Translations under genes and position numbers: made by a program
In this document: piece by piece, positions 37,334-48,600 of the stretch
Position numbering within the stretch: the first letter of the stretch is position 1
How the letters are laid out: each line of letters opens with the position of its first letter
Notes under the pieces: generated by a model
Seen by the model: only the letters and a program-made list of their open reading frames with translations
Database searches by the model: none
What the model was told of the DNA's origin: nothing
Assembly: GCA_037074765.1 (NCBI GenBank)
Contig: JBAMDO010000273.1
Coordinates: 1-56,888, forward strand
Direction of reading: 5' to 3'
Source: Mansonella perstans
Lineage: Eukaryota; Nematoda; Chromadorea; Rhabditida; Onchocercidae
Length of the DNA stretch: 56,888 nucleotides

Positions 37334-39597
37334 TATTTCAAATTAATCTGTGTAATTTAATCACTCTTTAAGTTCATTTAAAGGAATTTAATTTTATCAG
37401 CTTAAGTTTTACAGTATTCGTAAATGTAATTTATTGCCGGAAAATTATATTATTTGAGTTCGTTTTCGGATTAATAGTTTGCTTCAAATGTCAATTGATA
37501 GAATTATGCTTTGACAATATTTTATCCTTTTACAATTCAGTATGCTTTAGCTATCGATCATTGAAATTTCATATATTCTTCTGCAATTTTGTCGTTCAAT
37601 TTAGATCGAGGGACTTTGATATCCTGTATATACAGAAAAAAATGACAGAAAACCTTTTTGTATTTTGCTTATAGTTAGGTGAATTAAAATTGCATTGCAG
37701 TAGGATACTTTTTTTTCTCTTTAGAATTTGATGCATGAAGTCAATCTTGGTCAATGAAACATAAGGTCAATACTGGATGATTCCTGTATTGTTAACGACC
37801 TTTATTGTCATAGTATACTTTTTTTTTTTCCTTTTTTTTTCTTACACATCCTAATCAGAAATATGTGATTGTGTAACCGAAGCATAGTTTTATCAAAAAA
37901 AGTTGGTGCAATTAAAAATTTAAATAGTTGTAAATATTTCTCAAGATGATAGATTGGCACTGATAAGTGTTAAAGTAAAATATTTGCACCGAATTGATTA
38001 ATTGCACTGAAAATTTTTGAGAAGTAATTATGCTGTCGCAGAAATTTTATATTATCAAAATATTTTGAGAGAATAATCACTGTAACTCTATTTAAATCTA
38101 TTCAGCTGTTTACCTATGTTATCACTCTTCTGAAATTATCTGACTTCAGTTAATTTCATCATTTTCCCTTTTGTTAATGCAATAGTGACCACCACTGATA
38201 AAATATATTCAGGAAACATTAAAAAGAAGAGAAATAAAATGAAATTATGAAATAGAAATCTTTTTTTTTTAATATAGTAATCCAATCTAATTAACTTTTA
38301 AAGATGCTGAAAATATGAAAGTATGACTGTTAACTAATTAAGGGATGATAAAACTTACATCCCTTGGGAAGGAGTGATAGGCCCAAGTAAGAAATGACAA
38401 AATGTACGAGCCTAAATAAGAGATAATAAGATGCATAGGCCTTAGTAAAGGAAAATGTACGGTGTTTAGATAGGATGAATAAAATTTACAGTCTCTAATA
38501 AAGAATGATATAATTTGCAGTTAAGAAATGATAAAATGTATAGAATCATTAATCCTTCGGCAATATCACTATCAGTTGAATAATTTCATTTCTTTAACAA
38601 TAACGCTCTCCCACTTTTTTTTTTTAATTTCAGAACTGTTCCTTTTCTTTTGTCAGCACCGTTCATCTATTCAATTTTTTTCTGATTATTTCAATCAAAC
38701 GATCAGTTAACATTTCTGTTTTATTTATAATTCTCATCTCCTTAGTGTCTCTTTTGCTGTCAAATTTTTCGATTTCATTTTTCCATTTCCGACAATCAAT
38801 TTTTCCGTTTTATCGATTTTTTCGAGAAATTAAAGTGATAATAATTTATCGTCAAAAAATACCCACCACTAAATTTTTCAAAAATCGTGAGGTTAATTTA
38901 AAAAAATATTTTGACTAACATTTCATTCACTTATTACGTATGTCATCATTTACGTGATATCACTTAGAATAAAGGCATAATTAACTAAGTGAAAAATACG
39001 AAAGATTAAACTTTGCAAAAATATAAACTTTAAGTAACATTGGAGTTTTAGAAAATCAAGTAGAATTGCAAATTATCAAATGATAAGATCATGTGATATA
39101 ATTGAATGTTTATACTTATTACTGTCTCAATGAATAAATGTGAACTATGATCTGTTTGTTAATTAAACTTCCCCAGTGATGGAAATGTGCAAGGTAATGT
39201 GCAAAAAAATCATTTCTCTTACACCTCTAATCATTTGCGGTCATTAATTCAAATTTAAACACAAATCACTGATTCATCCAATGATATTCGAATCATTTTC
39301 ATTCCTCACTTTCCACTACTACCATAAAACTTCTGCCAAATTAATATATAACTTTTGGCTTCAATATTTATTTGTAATTGCCAGTCTATCCATGTTCTCT
39401 GTCTTTGATAGCTAATAAATTAATTAATCGAAAAAATAGAAACTAATATTGTAAATTAATGCAACTACTTTTTGCAGGAGAGTTGAAAAAAAAAAATGAT
39501 CTATTTTATTGTTATCTGTGCAGAAATGCTAACTGATGCACTTATTTCAAATATTATTAATTAAGAGCGGATAAAAATAAAAACTGAAATATATCTA
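37334..39597. other. Intergenic DNA with a small degenerate repeat
   Basis: About 2.3 kb of AT-rich DNA without a supported exon, apart from the repeat at 38337-38550. An ATG at 39497, 18 bases after the acceptor TTTTTGCAG (AG at 39477-39478), could start a leader exon for the downstream gene, but the frame is short. Confidence 0.5.
38337..38550. repeat. Degenerate ~29-bp tandem repeat
   Basis: About seven diverged copies of a motif like TAAGAAATGATAAAATGTA followed by a short variable part, with copies at about 38385, 38414, 38445, 38475, 38503 and 38523. It is non-coding and lies between two plus-strand orphan genes. Confidence 0.65.
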
Positions 39598-39625
39598 TTG
39601 CTCAACTGTTTGATAATTATTACAG

Positions 39626-40421
39626 CTGATTATTACATTCTATCGAAACTGGTTTTCAAAGATGTTTGCTGCGAAGGCATCATTGTCACATGCTTTTCTG
39701 AACCTCTACACCATATGTTGACATTGTTTTTATTTCGTCTACTGGTTAGGTTGCTGCTGCAAGCGATATGTATTTATTTGCTAATGATGAAAATTCTGCA
39801 ATCAATTGATTAATTCTTCAATATTTGATTATTTAAATTTTACACTAATGATTTGAAAAATTTTTAAAAAGTAAAAAAGTAGAAGATTGTTCGTATTACT
39901 TACCTAAATAATTCTTAGAGTATTTCATCAAAAACAGTAATTGAAACATTTTTTAGTTTATGCTTAATCAATTAATAGATTAAAACTTTAAGTTATACTT
40001 CTTTTTAGTTTAAGCCAATTATAATACTAATAAAAATAATACTAATAAACGGAAATATTCAATCTTTGATTTAAGTCAACTCTAGCTTAAGCCAAACTTC
40101 CAGTTATACTTTTTTAGTTGAACACAATCCCAATTAATTCCAATTAGTTGATGTTTGTAGCTCTAATTAATTAACCTCTCTCATATGTTGTTTGCTTAAT
40201 CAAATTGACATAATGCCATATTGAATTATAAAAGATACGTTTTCATAAAGTTGATTTCACTCATTTATGTATATTGTTCGAAACAAATAAAATTTTCTCG
40301 CACTTCAAATAATTGCTTAATTATCATTTAGAAAACAAATGTGGCAGTCTTAAATTGCATATTTATCAAGTGTTGCAGTACGGCTTGCAACAGATTTTCA
40401 TCAATGGCTGCTATGAGGTTG
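39626..40421 (+). other. Two possible upstream coding exons of the next gene
   Basis: Segments 39626-39744 (after ATTACAG, before GTTAGG) and 40332-40421 (after CATTTAG, before GTAGAT) are open, have fitting splice sites, and join in phase to each other and to the exon at 40572. They would add a hydrophobic, Cys-rich stretch (LTLFLFRLL, then VAVLNCIFIKCCSTAC). No clear start codon precedes the first one; ATG 39715 lies inside it. Alternatively the gene starts at ATG 40404 after the acceptor GTTGCAG at 40378 and these pieces are non-coding. Confidence 0.35.
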
Positions 40422-41239
40422 GTAGATTTGCCGTACATCATAATGTATTTTACGTGTATTTGATATAAGTCAGGCGATATATATAGAGAATGTAATTGCA
40501 AACAACGTTGACGTACTGTAAATCTCTAAGCAGCTAATTGTTTATCTTATGCATTAACCTAATTTATATAGCCAAAAGATCTGTATCGGATATACAGGTA
40601 TTATTGAGACCTTTTGAAGACATACTGTATCAGCATGATCTGCGAGAATGTTCTTTTAACTTTCTTCAGCGGATTTTCCGTAAAGTTGGAATTGTTTTAC
40701 TTAAATTTTACAACAGAAATACGGAATGGAAGCATTTTTTTATACTAAAAGTGGAACAATTTTTCACTCTTTTTGTTCGCTATTTTGAAAAATACTTGCA
40801 GATACGAACGAATATCAAATCCTGATTCATTAGCAGTATTTGATGAGGCAAGTGTCTACAGTGCGGAACAGATCCATGATACAGCTTTATTTATCACCAA
40901 TAATGATGATAACTTTGATCATATATTCATGACTGGTCTTCCCTGGCAAAATGTCTTTCACGGTTCGTCAAGTTATTCGCAACGACAAAAGCGATTATGC
41001 ACTAGTAAGCATAGAAAATATTTCAAGTTTTGTAAAAATTTTATTAGCTAATGATAAGTTTAATTAAACTTTTGTCTGTTTCCACACATTTCAGAAATTC
41101 TTTTTGCTTTTTTGAAATTTCTAAATGAATTCTGCAATTTCTAGGTATCGTCATTTCGATGTTTTGTATCATGTTGATTCTTTTGGTTTCATTATATTTT
41201 TGGTATTATCGCATTTCAGGAAAAATTACGCCATGGTAA
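40404..41239 (+). CDS. Unrecognised small single-pass membrane protein
   Basis: No family recognised. Exons 40404-40421, 40572-40597 (26 bases), 40802-41004 and 41145-41239 total 342 bases, 113 residues. Residues 16-82 are hydrophilic (PDSLAVFDEASVYSAEQIHD, then NNDDNFDHIF). A basic patch QRQKR sits just before one membrane helix at about residues 84-104 (IVISMFCIMLILLVSLYFW). The short tail ends GKITPW. The basic patch on the N-terminal side suggests the N-terminus faces the cytosol, though RQKR also matches a furin-type site if it is luminal. The 3' end is ambiguous. Splicing at TG|GTAATA (41235) to 41370-41418 keeps the Trp codon and adds 15 residues (PYDYPKYPKRPLNIF), giving 128. Other joins lead to the exons near 41478 and 41852. 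Confidence 0.5.
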
Positions 41240-41369
41240 TAATTTATTAATGTATAAATTTTTTATTAATGATAATAATTCAATCTTGTCATCATTAATT
41301 TGAGAGATTAAAGTATTATAGCAAATTTTCAATTGTTACTTCTTTCTCTTGGTCATTTTGTGTTTAGAG

Positions 41370-41952
41370 GCCTTACGATTACCCTAAATATCCGAAACGA
41401 CCGCTTAATATATTTTAATATAAAAAATGAAAAAGTAAATGCGGAATATGCGAATGGAATTGACCTATATCTTAAAAGTAAGCCATTTATAAAATTGATT
41501 AGGAAATTTGTTTCATTAATTAATTAATTATATTTCCGTTAATTTTTGTTGAAAAGCATCAGAGCACTAAGATTTAATGAACAATTAGTGATGATAGTTA
41601 TTTATGTTTGTCATGTACCTTGAGGATAAATAAAATTTACTAAATGATCAATTATTAGTATTCTAAAAATGACTCATAAATACGTCAACTGCCAACTAAT
41701 AAATCGATTCATCATTATAATTAAAATAGTGTTAATTATAATGATTGCTTAATATCGTATAATTGCTTTGAATAATTTTGAATCTTTTGCTGATAAGTTA
41801 ATTAATTAATTTTTTTGTAATATGATTGATATTGCATTCAAAGGTTTGCAGAATATGCTGAGAAACAAGAAATGTTGGGAAAATTTTTGAATACTTGTGC
41901 GGCGCAACAACGAAATGATAAGAATCATTGGTGTTTTGACATCCAACAATAA
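41370..41952 (+). other. Alternative 3' coding exons of the small membrane protein gene
   Basis: Two exon-like segments: 41370-41478 (donor AAAA|GTAAGC) and 41852-41952 (acceptor TTTGCAG, stop TAA at 41950). They join in phase 1 and read LNIRNDRLIYFNIKN, EYANGIDLYLK, then KYAEKQEMLGKFLNTCAAQQ and a short tail. The exon ending at 41004 (phase 1) can splice to 41370 or to 41852 in frame, which would skip the exon encoding the membrane helix and give a soluble C-terminus. The first segment is also open in a second frame ending at 41418. Transcript evidence is needed to choose. Confidence 0.35.
41629..41634 (+). terminator. Candidate poly(A) signal
   Basis: AATAAA about 210 bases after the alternative stop at 41416-41418. 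It would serve transcripts ending at 41239 or 41418, but not one that uses the exon at 41852. Confidence 0.3.
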
Positions 41953-42479
41953 TTTCATTCTGACTGTTCTAAAACAACAGATTACAGTTATAGTTCCAGC
42001 AACCCATGCATGTTATTCATTTTTGATAATGTTAATATTATTATCTTTTCAAACATTAACACTCTCAGATTAATGAAAGAAAGTATATCAGTTTATATAG
42101 ATGCATAGTTCAAGGGATTAAACAAAATTATCAGTTTACTATCAGTTCATTATCATTTTACAGATAATTTAAGATATTTATTTGCAAAACACTCTACAGA
42201 TTATCCAGATTTGTCTGTTCTTCAATTCAATTATTTTAGATGTATAAATTCGAATTTTAAAAAATATTTCCTTCAGTGACATCAATATTCATCAAATATT
42301 TACACTAATATTACTTACTACCCGTCGTTATCATCGTTATTAACAACGACGCGTAACGGCGGCTTTTAAATAAATTTGATTCTAAATCAATTGTTCGTAA
42401 AAATGGCAATGAAATTGTTGGAGGAGATGGAAATATTCCTTACACTTTACCACCATTGGTGCTTTTTTATTCACTTTGT

Positions 42480-42850
42480 ATGAGTGAAATAAACGTAGAA
42501 CACATATTACGTTTGAAGAATTTTCGTTTATGATTAATGTAGAAGACCATATAAGTCATTCTTTTACAAATGTGCTGTTTTGGAATTTTTCAACATTGAT
42601 TTGGAAGAGCACATGTCATAAGTTTAAGGAATTCTTTTTAACATGAACATAGAATGGCATACATTATATACGTTTAAAACTTTCTTAGCAATGACAAAAA
42701 ACAGCACATTTTACACGTCTAAAGCACACACGTCATATATTTAAGGAATTTTTAACGTGAAAGTAAAATAAACACACGTAATACACCTAAGCATTAATAT
42801 AGAGGAGCACATGTCATATGGTTCAAGGATTTTCTTAACCTTCATTTTCA
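42480..42850. repeat. Degenerate ~60-bp tandem repeat
   Basis: About five or six diverged copies of a unit containing GAGCACATGTCATA followed by GTTTAAGGAATTTTTAACATG (for example at 42607-42645, 42722-42762 and 42814-42840). It is very AT-rich and non-coding, between plus-strand orphan exons. Confidence 0.6.
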
Positions 42851-43143
42851 TAAGTAAACGTTAGTAAGCGCATTGATTATCATCCATTTGATAAAATTTT
42901 TTTTTAGAATTCCATAAATAATAAACTTGCACCATTAGATAATGAAAGAAATGGAAAACGATAAGAAGGAAAAGTTGTTGATAATACCTTTAAGAATACT
43001 ATTTAGTAGCAACAATTAGTTAATATTAAACTTTGTACAGCGTCAGTTAAATTGTAAAAATTTTGTTAGATTTTTACAAAAAAGTACGCGAAACAAAAAC
43101 GACAATTTTCAGTATTTTTACCTTCAAATTTTTAATTTAGATA

Positions 43144-43296
43144 ATGGTGAAAATGTCATTCCGGAATGCGCTAAAACAGAATGGAAACGACGGTAGCAAT
43201 AACGGTGATAGTTGTGGTGGCGATGACGATGTTGATAATTTGAATCCATCCACCATGGATTGTCAAATAAAAGATAATGTAAAGGGACATCAATAA
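43144..43296 (+). CDS. Orphan acidic coding exon or 50-residue gene
   Basis: An open frame of 50 codons (ATG 43144, TAA 43294-43296) follows the acceptor TTAATTTAG at 43140 by three bases. It reads MVKMSFRNALKQNGNDGSNN then a Gly/Asp-rich run (GGDDDVDN) and ends KDNVKGHQ. Gly and Asp codons vary at the third base (GGT/GGC, GAT/GAC), which favours real coding in this frame. It could be a trans-spliced mini-gene, or the last exon of a gene whose earlier exons I cannot identify; one weak candidate is ATG 42403 to a donor at 42478. No family or domain recognised. Confidence 0.4.
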   Translation: MVKMSFRNALKQNGNDGSNNGDSCGGDDDVDNLNPSTMDCQIKDNVKGHQ

Positions 43297-43794
43297 TTTC
43301 AACGGTCAAATGACTATTTCATTTGATTTCGTCCCACACTTCTCATAAATCTTAAAATTTTTAGCAAAAATGAAAACGACAATTGTCATAAAAATAATTC
43401 CATTCTCAAATGAATCTCTCAATTCTCGCTCTGCTAAATACAGCAATAATGAACATTTCAGTATTTTTTAATTGGTAAATTGCCGTTTGTCCAGTATTTT
43501 CAAAAATTTACTCAAATTTACAAATCGATTTGTTCATTCTGATATTACTGCCTTTATCTTTACCCGATTTTCACCTTTATAATTTCTCGGCTAAATAATT
43601 TCTTATTCTAAATAAAAATTTTTGTATTTCATAACTTTATTTTAGTTATTTTCAAATATTAAATACATTTGATCATAAAATTGAAATATGCAAAATCCTA
43701 AATGAAAAAAACAAGAATTCAATAATTTCCAAAATTATAACTTTTTGGTGATACTAAAATTACACACAGACTTTAAAATAACAGAAACAGAAAT

Positions 43795-44046
43795 CTAACT
43801 TGCCAGAATTAATTTACCACTTTCGAATTTTACCAACTCCTTCCTCCAGCGAAATCTGCTGCTTTTCCATGCTAATACAGTATGAAATCGTGTCTCGTTA
43901 AATCTCATCATATATTTCAAACTTATCACTAGCCAAGACAAATTAATTAATTCTTCAATTTCTTCTGTTTTTCCTTTACTTCCAGCATGTTTTGTTACCG
44001 AAAACGACAATTTTATTACAGTATGTGTGTAAAACAATACGAACAT
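43795..44046 (-). CDS. Hypothetical 83-residue open frame
   Basis: A minus-strand frame with ATG at 44046 and TAG at 43795. The first 15 residues are hydrophobic (MFVLFYTHTVIKLSF); the rest is charged and basic (GSKGKTEEIEELINLSW, then RFRWRKELVKFESGKLILAS). It is less AT-rich than its surroundings. No splice support, homologue or upstream acceptor is evident, so it may be chance. Confidence 0.25.
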   Translation of the reverse strand: MFVLFYTHTVIKLSFSVTKHAGSKGKTEEIEELINLSWLVISLKYMMRFNETRFHTVLAWKSSRFRWRKELVKFESGKLILAS

Positions 44047-45669
44047 TCAAGAATACTATCATTTTTGAACTTAAAACAAAATTAAATTTTTGAACAAAAC
44101 CATAAATACGATGCAATAATGATTGCTCAAATGTTCAAATAAATTAAAAAACAAAAAAGAAAAAAAAAAACAAAAAAGAGGAAATATCATTGCAGAATTT
44201 CACTAAATGACAAAATGCTTACTTCATTTTTTAATTCAAATAATCAATTAAATAAATCAATTGAACTTTCACAAAGAAAAAATAGCGAATAGAAAAGATA
44301 CGAGAGAGTCAAAGTTCACATGAAATTATACAAAGGAATAATGGAATTATATGATTTTATGCGACAGCTAATCAAACTTATCAAAAAAGAGAACTTAAAT
44401 ACATTACACATTTACAAATTAATAAAAATAAAAAATGGAAATTAAAAAAACCGAGTAAAGTTCAAGTATTTTTATTTCAAAGATATTCCAATATTTTTGG
44501 TTTCTTTTTTCTCAATTTTTTTTGATAAATTACAAGCAAAAAATATAACGAAAAGGAACGAAGAATTGGTAGAATTACTTTTTAAATGGAAATTTAAATT
44601 TAGCAAAATCAAAACTAAAATGAAGCATTTTTTCAGTATTGTATTCGAAATACCTTACTTAACTACTAGCTAAGTTATTAATTTCGAATCAAAAAAAACT
44701 ACTGTTGCCAAGCCATTGGATCTGAAATGGTCAGTGAGCCATCCTTCCTTAAACTTTCATTAAAAAGAATAAATGTTTTCTTTTTAAATGTTTTAAAAAC
44801 AATAAATCGATTTCTCCGTCTATATTTATTTTACTATATGATTTCCGATATTTTCAAACAAGAAGTCATTATAACAAAGCGGAAGCAAAATTACTCATTC
44901 ATTTTATTCCAGTGCTTAAAATAAAACACAGTTTTACTTAATATGAAGTTAATTAATTACAAATTAAGGTTATAGTGATTGCGCAATTTTCCAATGAAAT
45001 CAAAAAAGTTATCAGGTTTTTCCATTTGCTAGCTATTAGATAAATACTGAATAACTGAAATACTGAATTCATTTTAGAAATGAATCAGACAAAATAATTA
45101 AAATAGGTTCTAGAGGTCGATCTATTCGAATCAAAAGCTTGGTATCTTTCTCTTTCTAGTAGTACAAAACAAAACTAGTACTGTTATCAATTACAATATT
45201 GCACATGCTTTTGAAAACTGGATACTAAAAAAGTAAAGTGTTGAGATCAGCAGCTATATCTGAAAAATTAACTTAATTAAAATAAAAAATATTGGCAAAT
45301 TAATGAACAACAAATGATCAGTATTTTTCGAGTAATTAAAAAAATAGTTAATCCACTTCCAATAGCGAAATAAATTAGGAAAATACCCGGTATCTACTGT
45401 CAAATTTTAACCAATTACTGCACGTATTTTGATTAATATATTTCTGTAAAACTTCTGAATTAATTATTTATGGTGAAATTGATCTTGATAAACTTAAGAT
45501 AATGATTTCAGAGTAAAAAAACGACTATATCCATACAAAACACTCTGAGTTAAGAGATTTTCATTGAATAAAATCTATAATGTTATTAATTGCCCTAAAA
45601 AATTTTAATTAGCGAAATATAATGATCAGAAACTTATTAGAAATCATTAAGCAATAATTAAAAATCTAC
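44047..45669. other. Intergenic DNA, no gene seen
   Basis: AT-rich DNA between the hypothetical minus-strand frame and the 3' end of the kinesin gene, with many homopolymer runs. No exon on either strand reaches a level I would support. Confidence 0.5.
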
Positions 45670-45684
45670 TTTATTTGTTTTATT
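45670..45684 (-). terminator. Overlapping poly(A) signals at the klp-4 stop codon
   Basis: On the gene strand the stop codon TAA runs directly into AATAAA (45684-45679), and a second AATAAA is at 45675-45670. Any 3' UTR would therefore be very short. A similarly short 3' UTR is predicted for the orphan gene at 32582. Confidence 0.55.
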
Positions 45685-48600
45685 TACTGAATTACTGCAT
45701 CTGTTGTTGTTGTTGCTGTTGCTGTCATTTTTGTTGCTTTGTTGTTGTTGTTGCCGATAATATCATTCAAACTTCTTAGTACCTATAGTTTTTCAGTTAA
45801 CAACTTCAATAATCATCGTCAATAAAAGGAAAATTTGAAATGAGTTACTTAAGAAAATTCCTTACTACAATTTTCTAATAATAAAGTCGCCTAAACAACA
45901 ATAGATTATTTGACAATCTTAAAAATTATGATTGCTCAAAGGAAGTAGCTGTATTGGCATGATATAATGAATAAAGTTCACTAATAACTAACCACATTTT
46001 TCAACAGCAGCAATATTACCATCGTATGTTATCAATTCTGATAACTTAAGTAACTATATGAATGTCAAATACTCGAAAAAAAATGAACCGTTTGCTCATC
46101 ATCAACAGTAGCTGTTGAACTACTACCACTCTCGATCATACAACCACTATCAGATGTTGATGAGTAAGTTATGCCATACGCTGATGACGTATGATGTTCA
46201 ATGTTCGGTAAATTATCAACTGAAGTAGATTGTTGCTGCTCACTGATTGTCGTTGTTACTGATAAAAATGGCGCATTTGCATTACCGTCAACGTTTTCCG
46301 CTTGTAAACGTATCATATCATTTAGACAACATTGAAAACCATACGTATTTGTTCGCTTAAAAAGAGGAATTGTTAAATTAAACATTTTTCTATCGAAAAA
46401 AAAATTAATATAATTTTATATTGAAATTGTGACAGTTATGCACGTTTTCCCGAAAAGTTTGAGGGAAAAATTCAAAAAGTAAATTAAATTCATTTCGCAG
46501 TAATTTTTGGACTAATTAATAAGGATTGAAATTTTTACCAATCGTTGATCGTGAATGCTTGAAAGTGAAATATGCATTGTTTCAGGTATTGTTGAAGATT
46601 TACTCAGATTCTATAAAGAAAAAATTCAATTAAATACAACTTTAATTAAACAAAGAGTTTGATTACTGCAGCTAATTAAATAGCATATTGATTAATGACG
46701 CTAATTAAATAGCATATGATTTTAAACCAGATAACATACAACTAAATAATTAGATTAATACAGAAAATTAAACAACATATAATTAAACAGTGAATTGTTC
46801 GATGTAATCAATTAAATGACGGATTAATTTAATGCCAATAATTAAACAATGTACTGCTTAATAAATAATCAGACAATGTGAAATCAAAAACAAATTAGGG
46901 AATGTGACTTATTAAATAAGACATAATTACTTCGCCGTGATCAATAAAAAAATGAAATAAATATAAATTTTAATTGGAGTAATGGTACTCGTAATTAAAT
47001 TTGTTCGAAATGATTGCAATATCGATGGAAGGAAAATTGTTCACAGAACTTCTTTTTAAAAAAAATTTTTTTAGAACACTTTTAACATTCCTGATACATG
47101 GAACTTTTATCAAATCAAGAAAACAGAAAAAACTTTTGTAAGCAGTTCTATAACCATTACCACCATTAGACCATGTTGTTGTTCCTCAACAATTCCTGAT
47201 AATTTTGAACTTTCCTGGACAACTGGACTGATTAAGCCTGTTACTGAAAATAGAGAAAAGAAATTGATAGAAGTTAATATAATCCATCTCATTAAATGTT
47301 TCATTTCAAATATTTCGGTACAACAACAACTAAAACTCAAATGCTGGGAAATAGAGGGAGGAAAAAAAAATTGTACAACAACGGGGAAACTTTCACCAAA
47401 TATAGGGGTAGATAGTTAAATGAAGTTCTACATAAATGTGTGAACGCGGATAAATGTGTGAACGAAGTTTTAATCAAGGCAGTATCAGGTGCAAGAAGTT
47501 TGTTTTATCAGTTTGATAACATTCCTTCCTTACAGTAAAAAGTAAGCTTGCTTGAACGATGAGCGTTGAAGAAGCTATTAGCTGTGCTACCGTAGTATCA
47601 CAGTATTCGCTGCTGCGACATCGCAGACAGCCAGTATTTACTTGACGTACTTGTTATGATAAAGTATCTAAATCAAAAAAAAAAAAAAAAAATATCTAAT
47701 AACTAACACTTTTAAATGGTAGTAGTAAATGTAAGTGATAATGACCACCAGGAAATCATGATACTGTATTTATGACCAAGAAAATCCAGTATTTTTCCAA
47801 ACAGATCAAATGTGTATTAATTGTGTAATTGCATATTAATGCCGAGTTTTTAGGGAAATTGCAGCATTTGTGGTGGTAGATATCAAGTAAATATTTATCA
47901 AATAATTTTGAAGAAAAATATTGAAACATTTAATTTATTTTTTGCTTATGCTAATTTTATATCTATTCGATTGCTAAATTTTCCATCACTATCATCGCTA
48001 CTATTTTGATTTAAAAGGAAAAATCTTTAAAAAGATTTAAATCATTCAATTCATCCTTGGAAGGATTAAAATTTTTAGTTACACAAAATTTTGTTTACAT
48101 AAATGCACGGATACAATCGTAAATACGATCATTTTTCAAGGTAAGAAATTATGCGACGAAATGCAAAAATTATTAATAGAGGAAATATTTAACAAAAAAT
48201 GAAATTTAATTTTTCTGTGTCTCATACATGTATATAAACTTGAAATAAGCAACTGCTAATTAAGTTCCCTACTTTTTCCGGGCAACTTATAACAATAAAT
48301 GATATTTTGGATAACGCAAAAAAAAAGGAATTACACCGAATTTTCAGTCTTCTTTTTCTTACAACGTTAAGATCAAATGAGCAGTACTTTATTTTACTTT
48401 GCTTTATAGTAGCAATTGTTTTTCTTATCATTTGCTATGTTGAAAATTGCAACATGCAAAAATAAGGACATAGCAAAACGACGTATACTAACAATGATAA
48501 GTAGTAAACCACAATTTGAAATTCTACTATATAAATTTCAAACAAGCATGCATAATTTGATAAGTCACATGCTATCACTAATTCATTCGTTACTGTTAAA

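Noticed and set aside
42355..42533. Plus-strand frame reading NGNEIVGGDGNIPYTLPPL
   Set aside because: It looks protein-like, but a stop lies just upstream with no AG acceptor or ATG in frame between them, so it cannot be an exon as it stands. It could be a relic.
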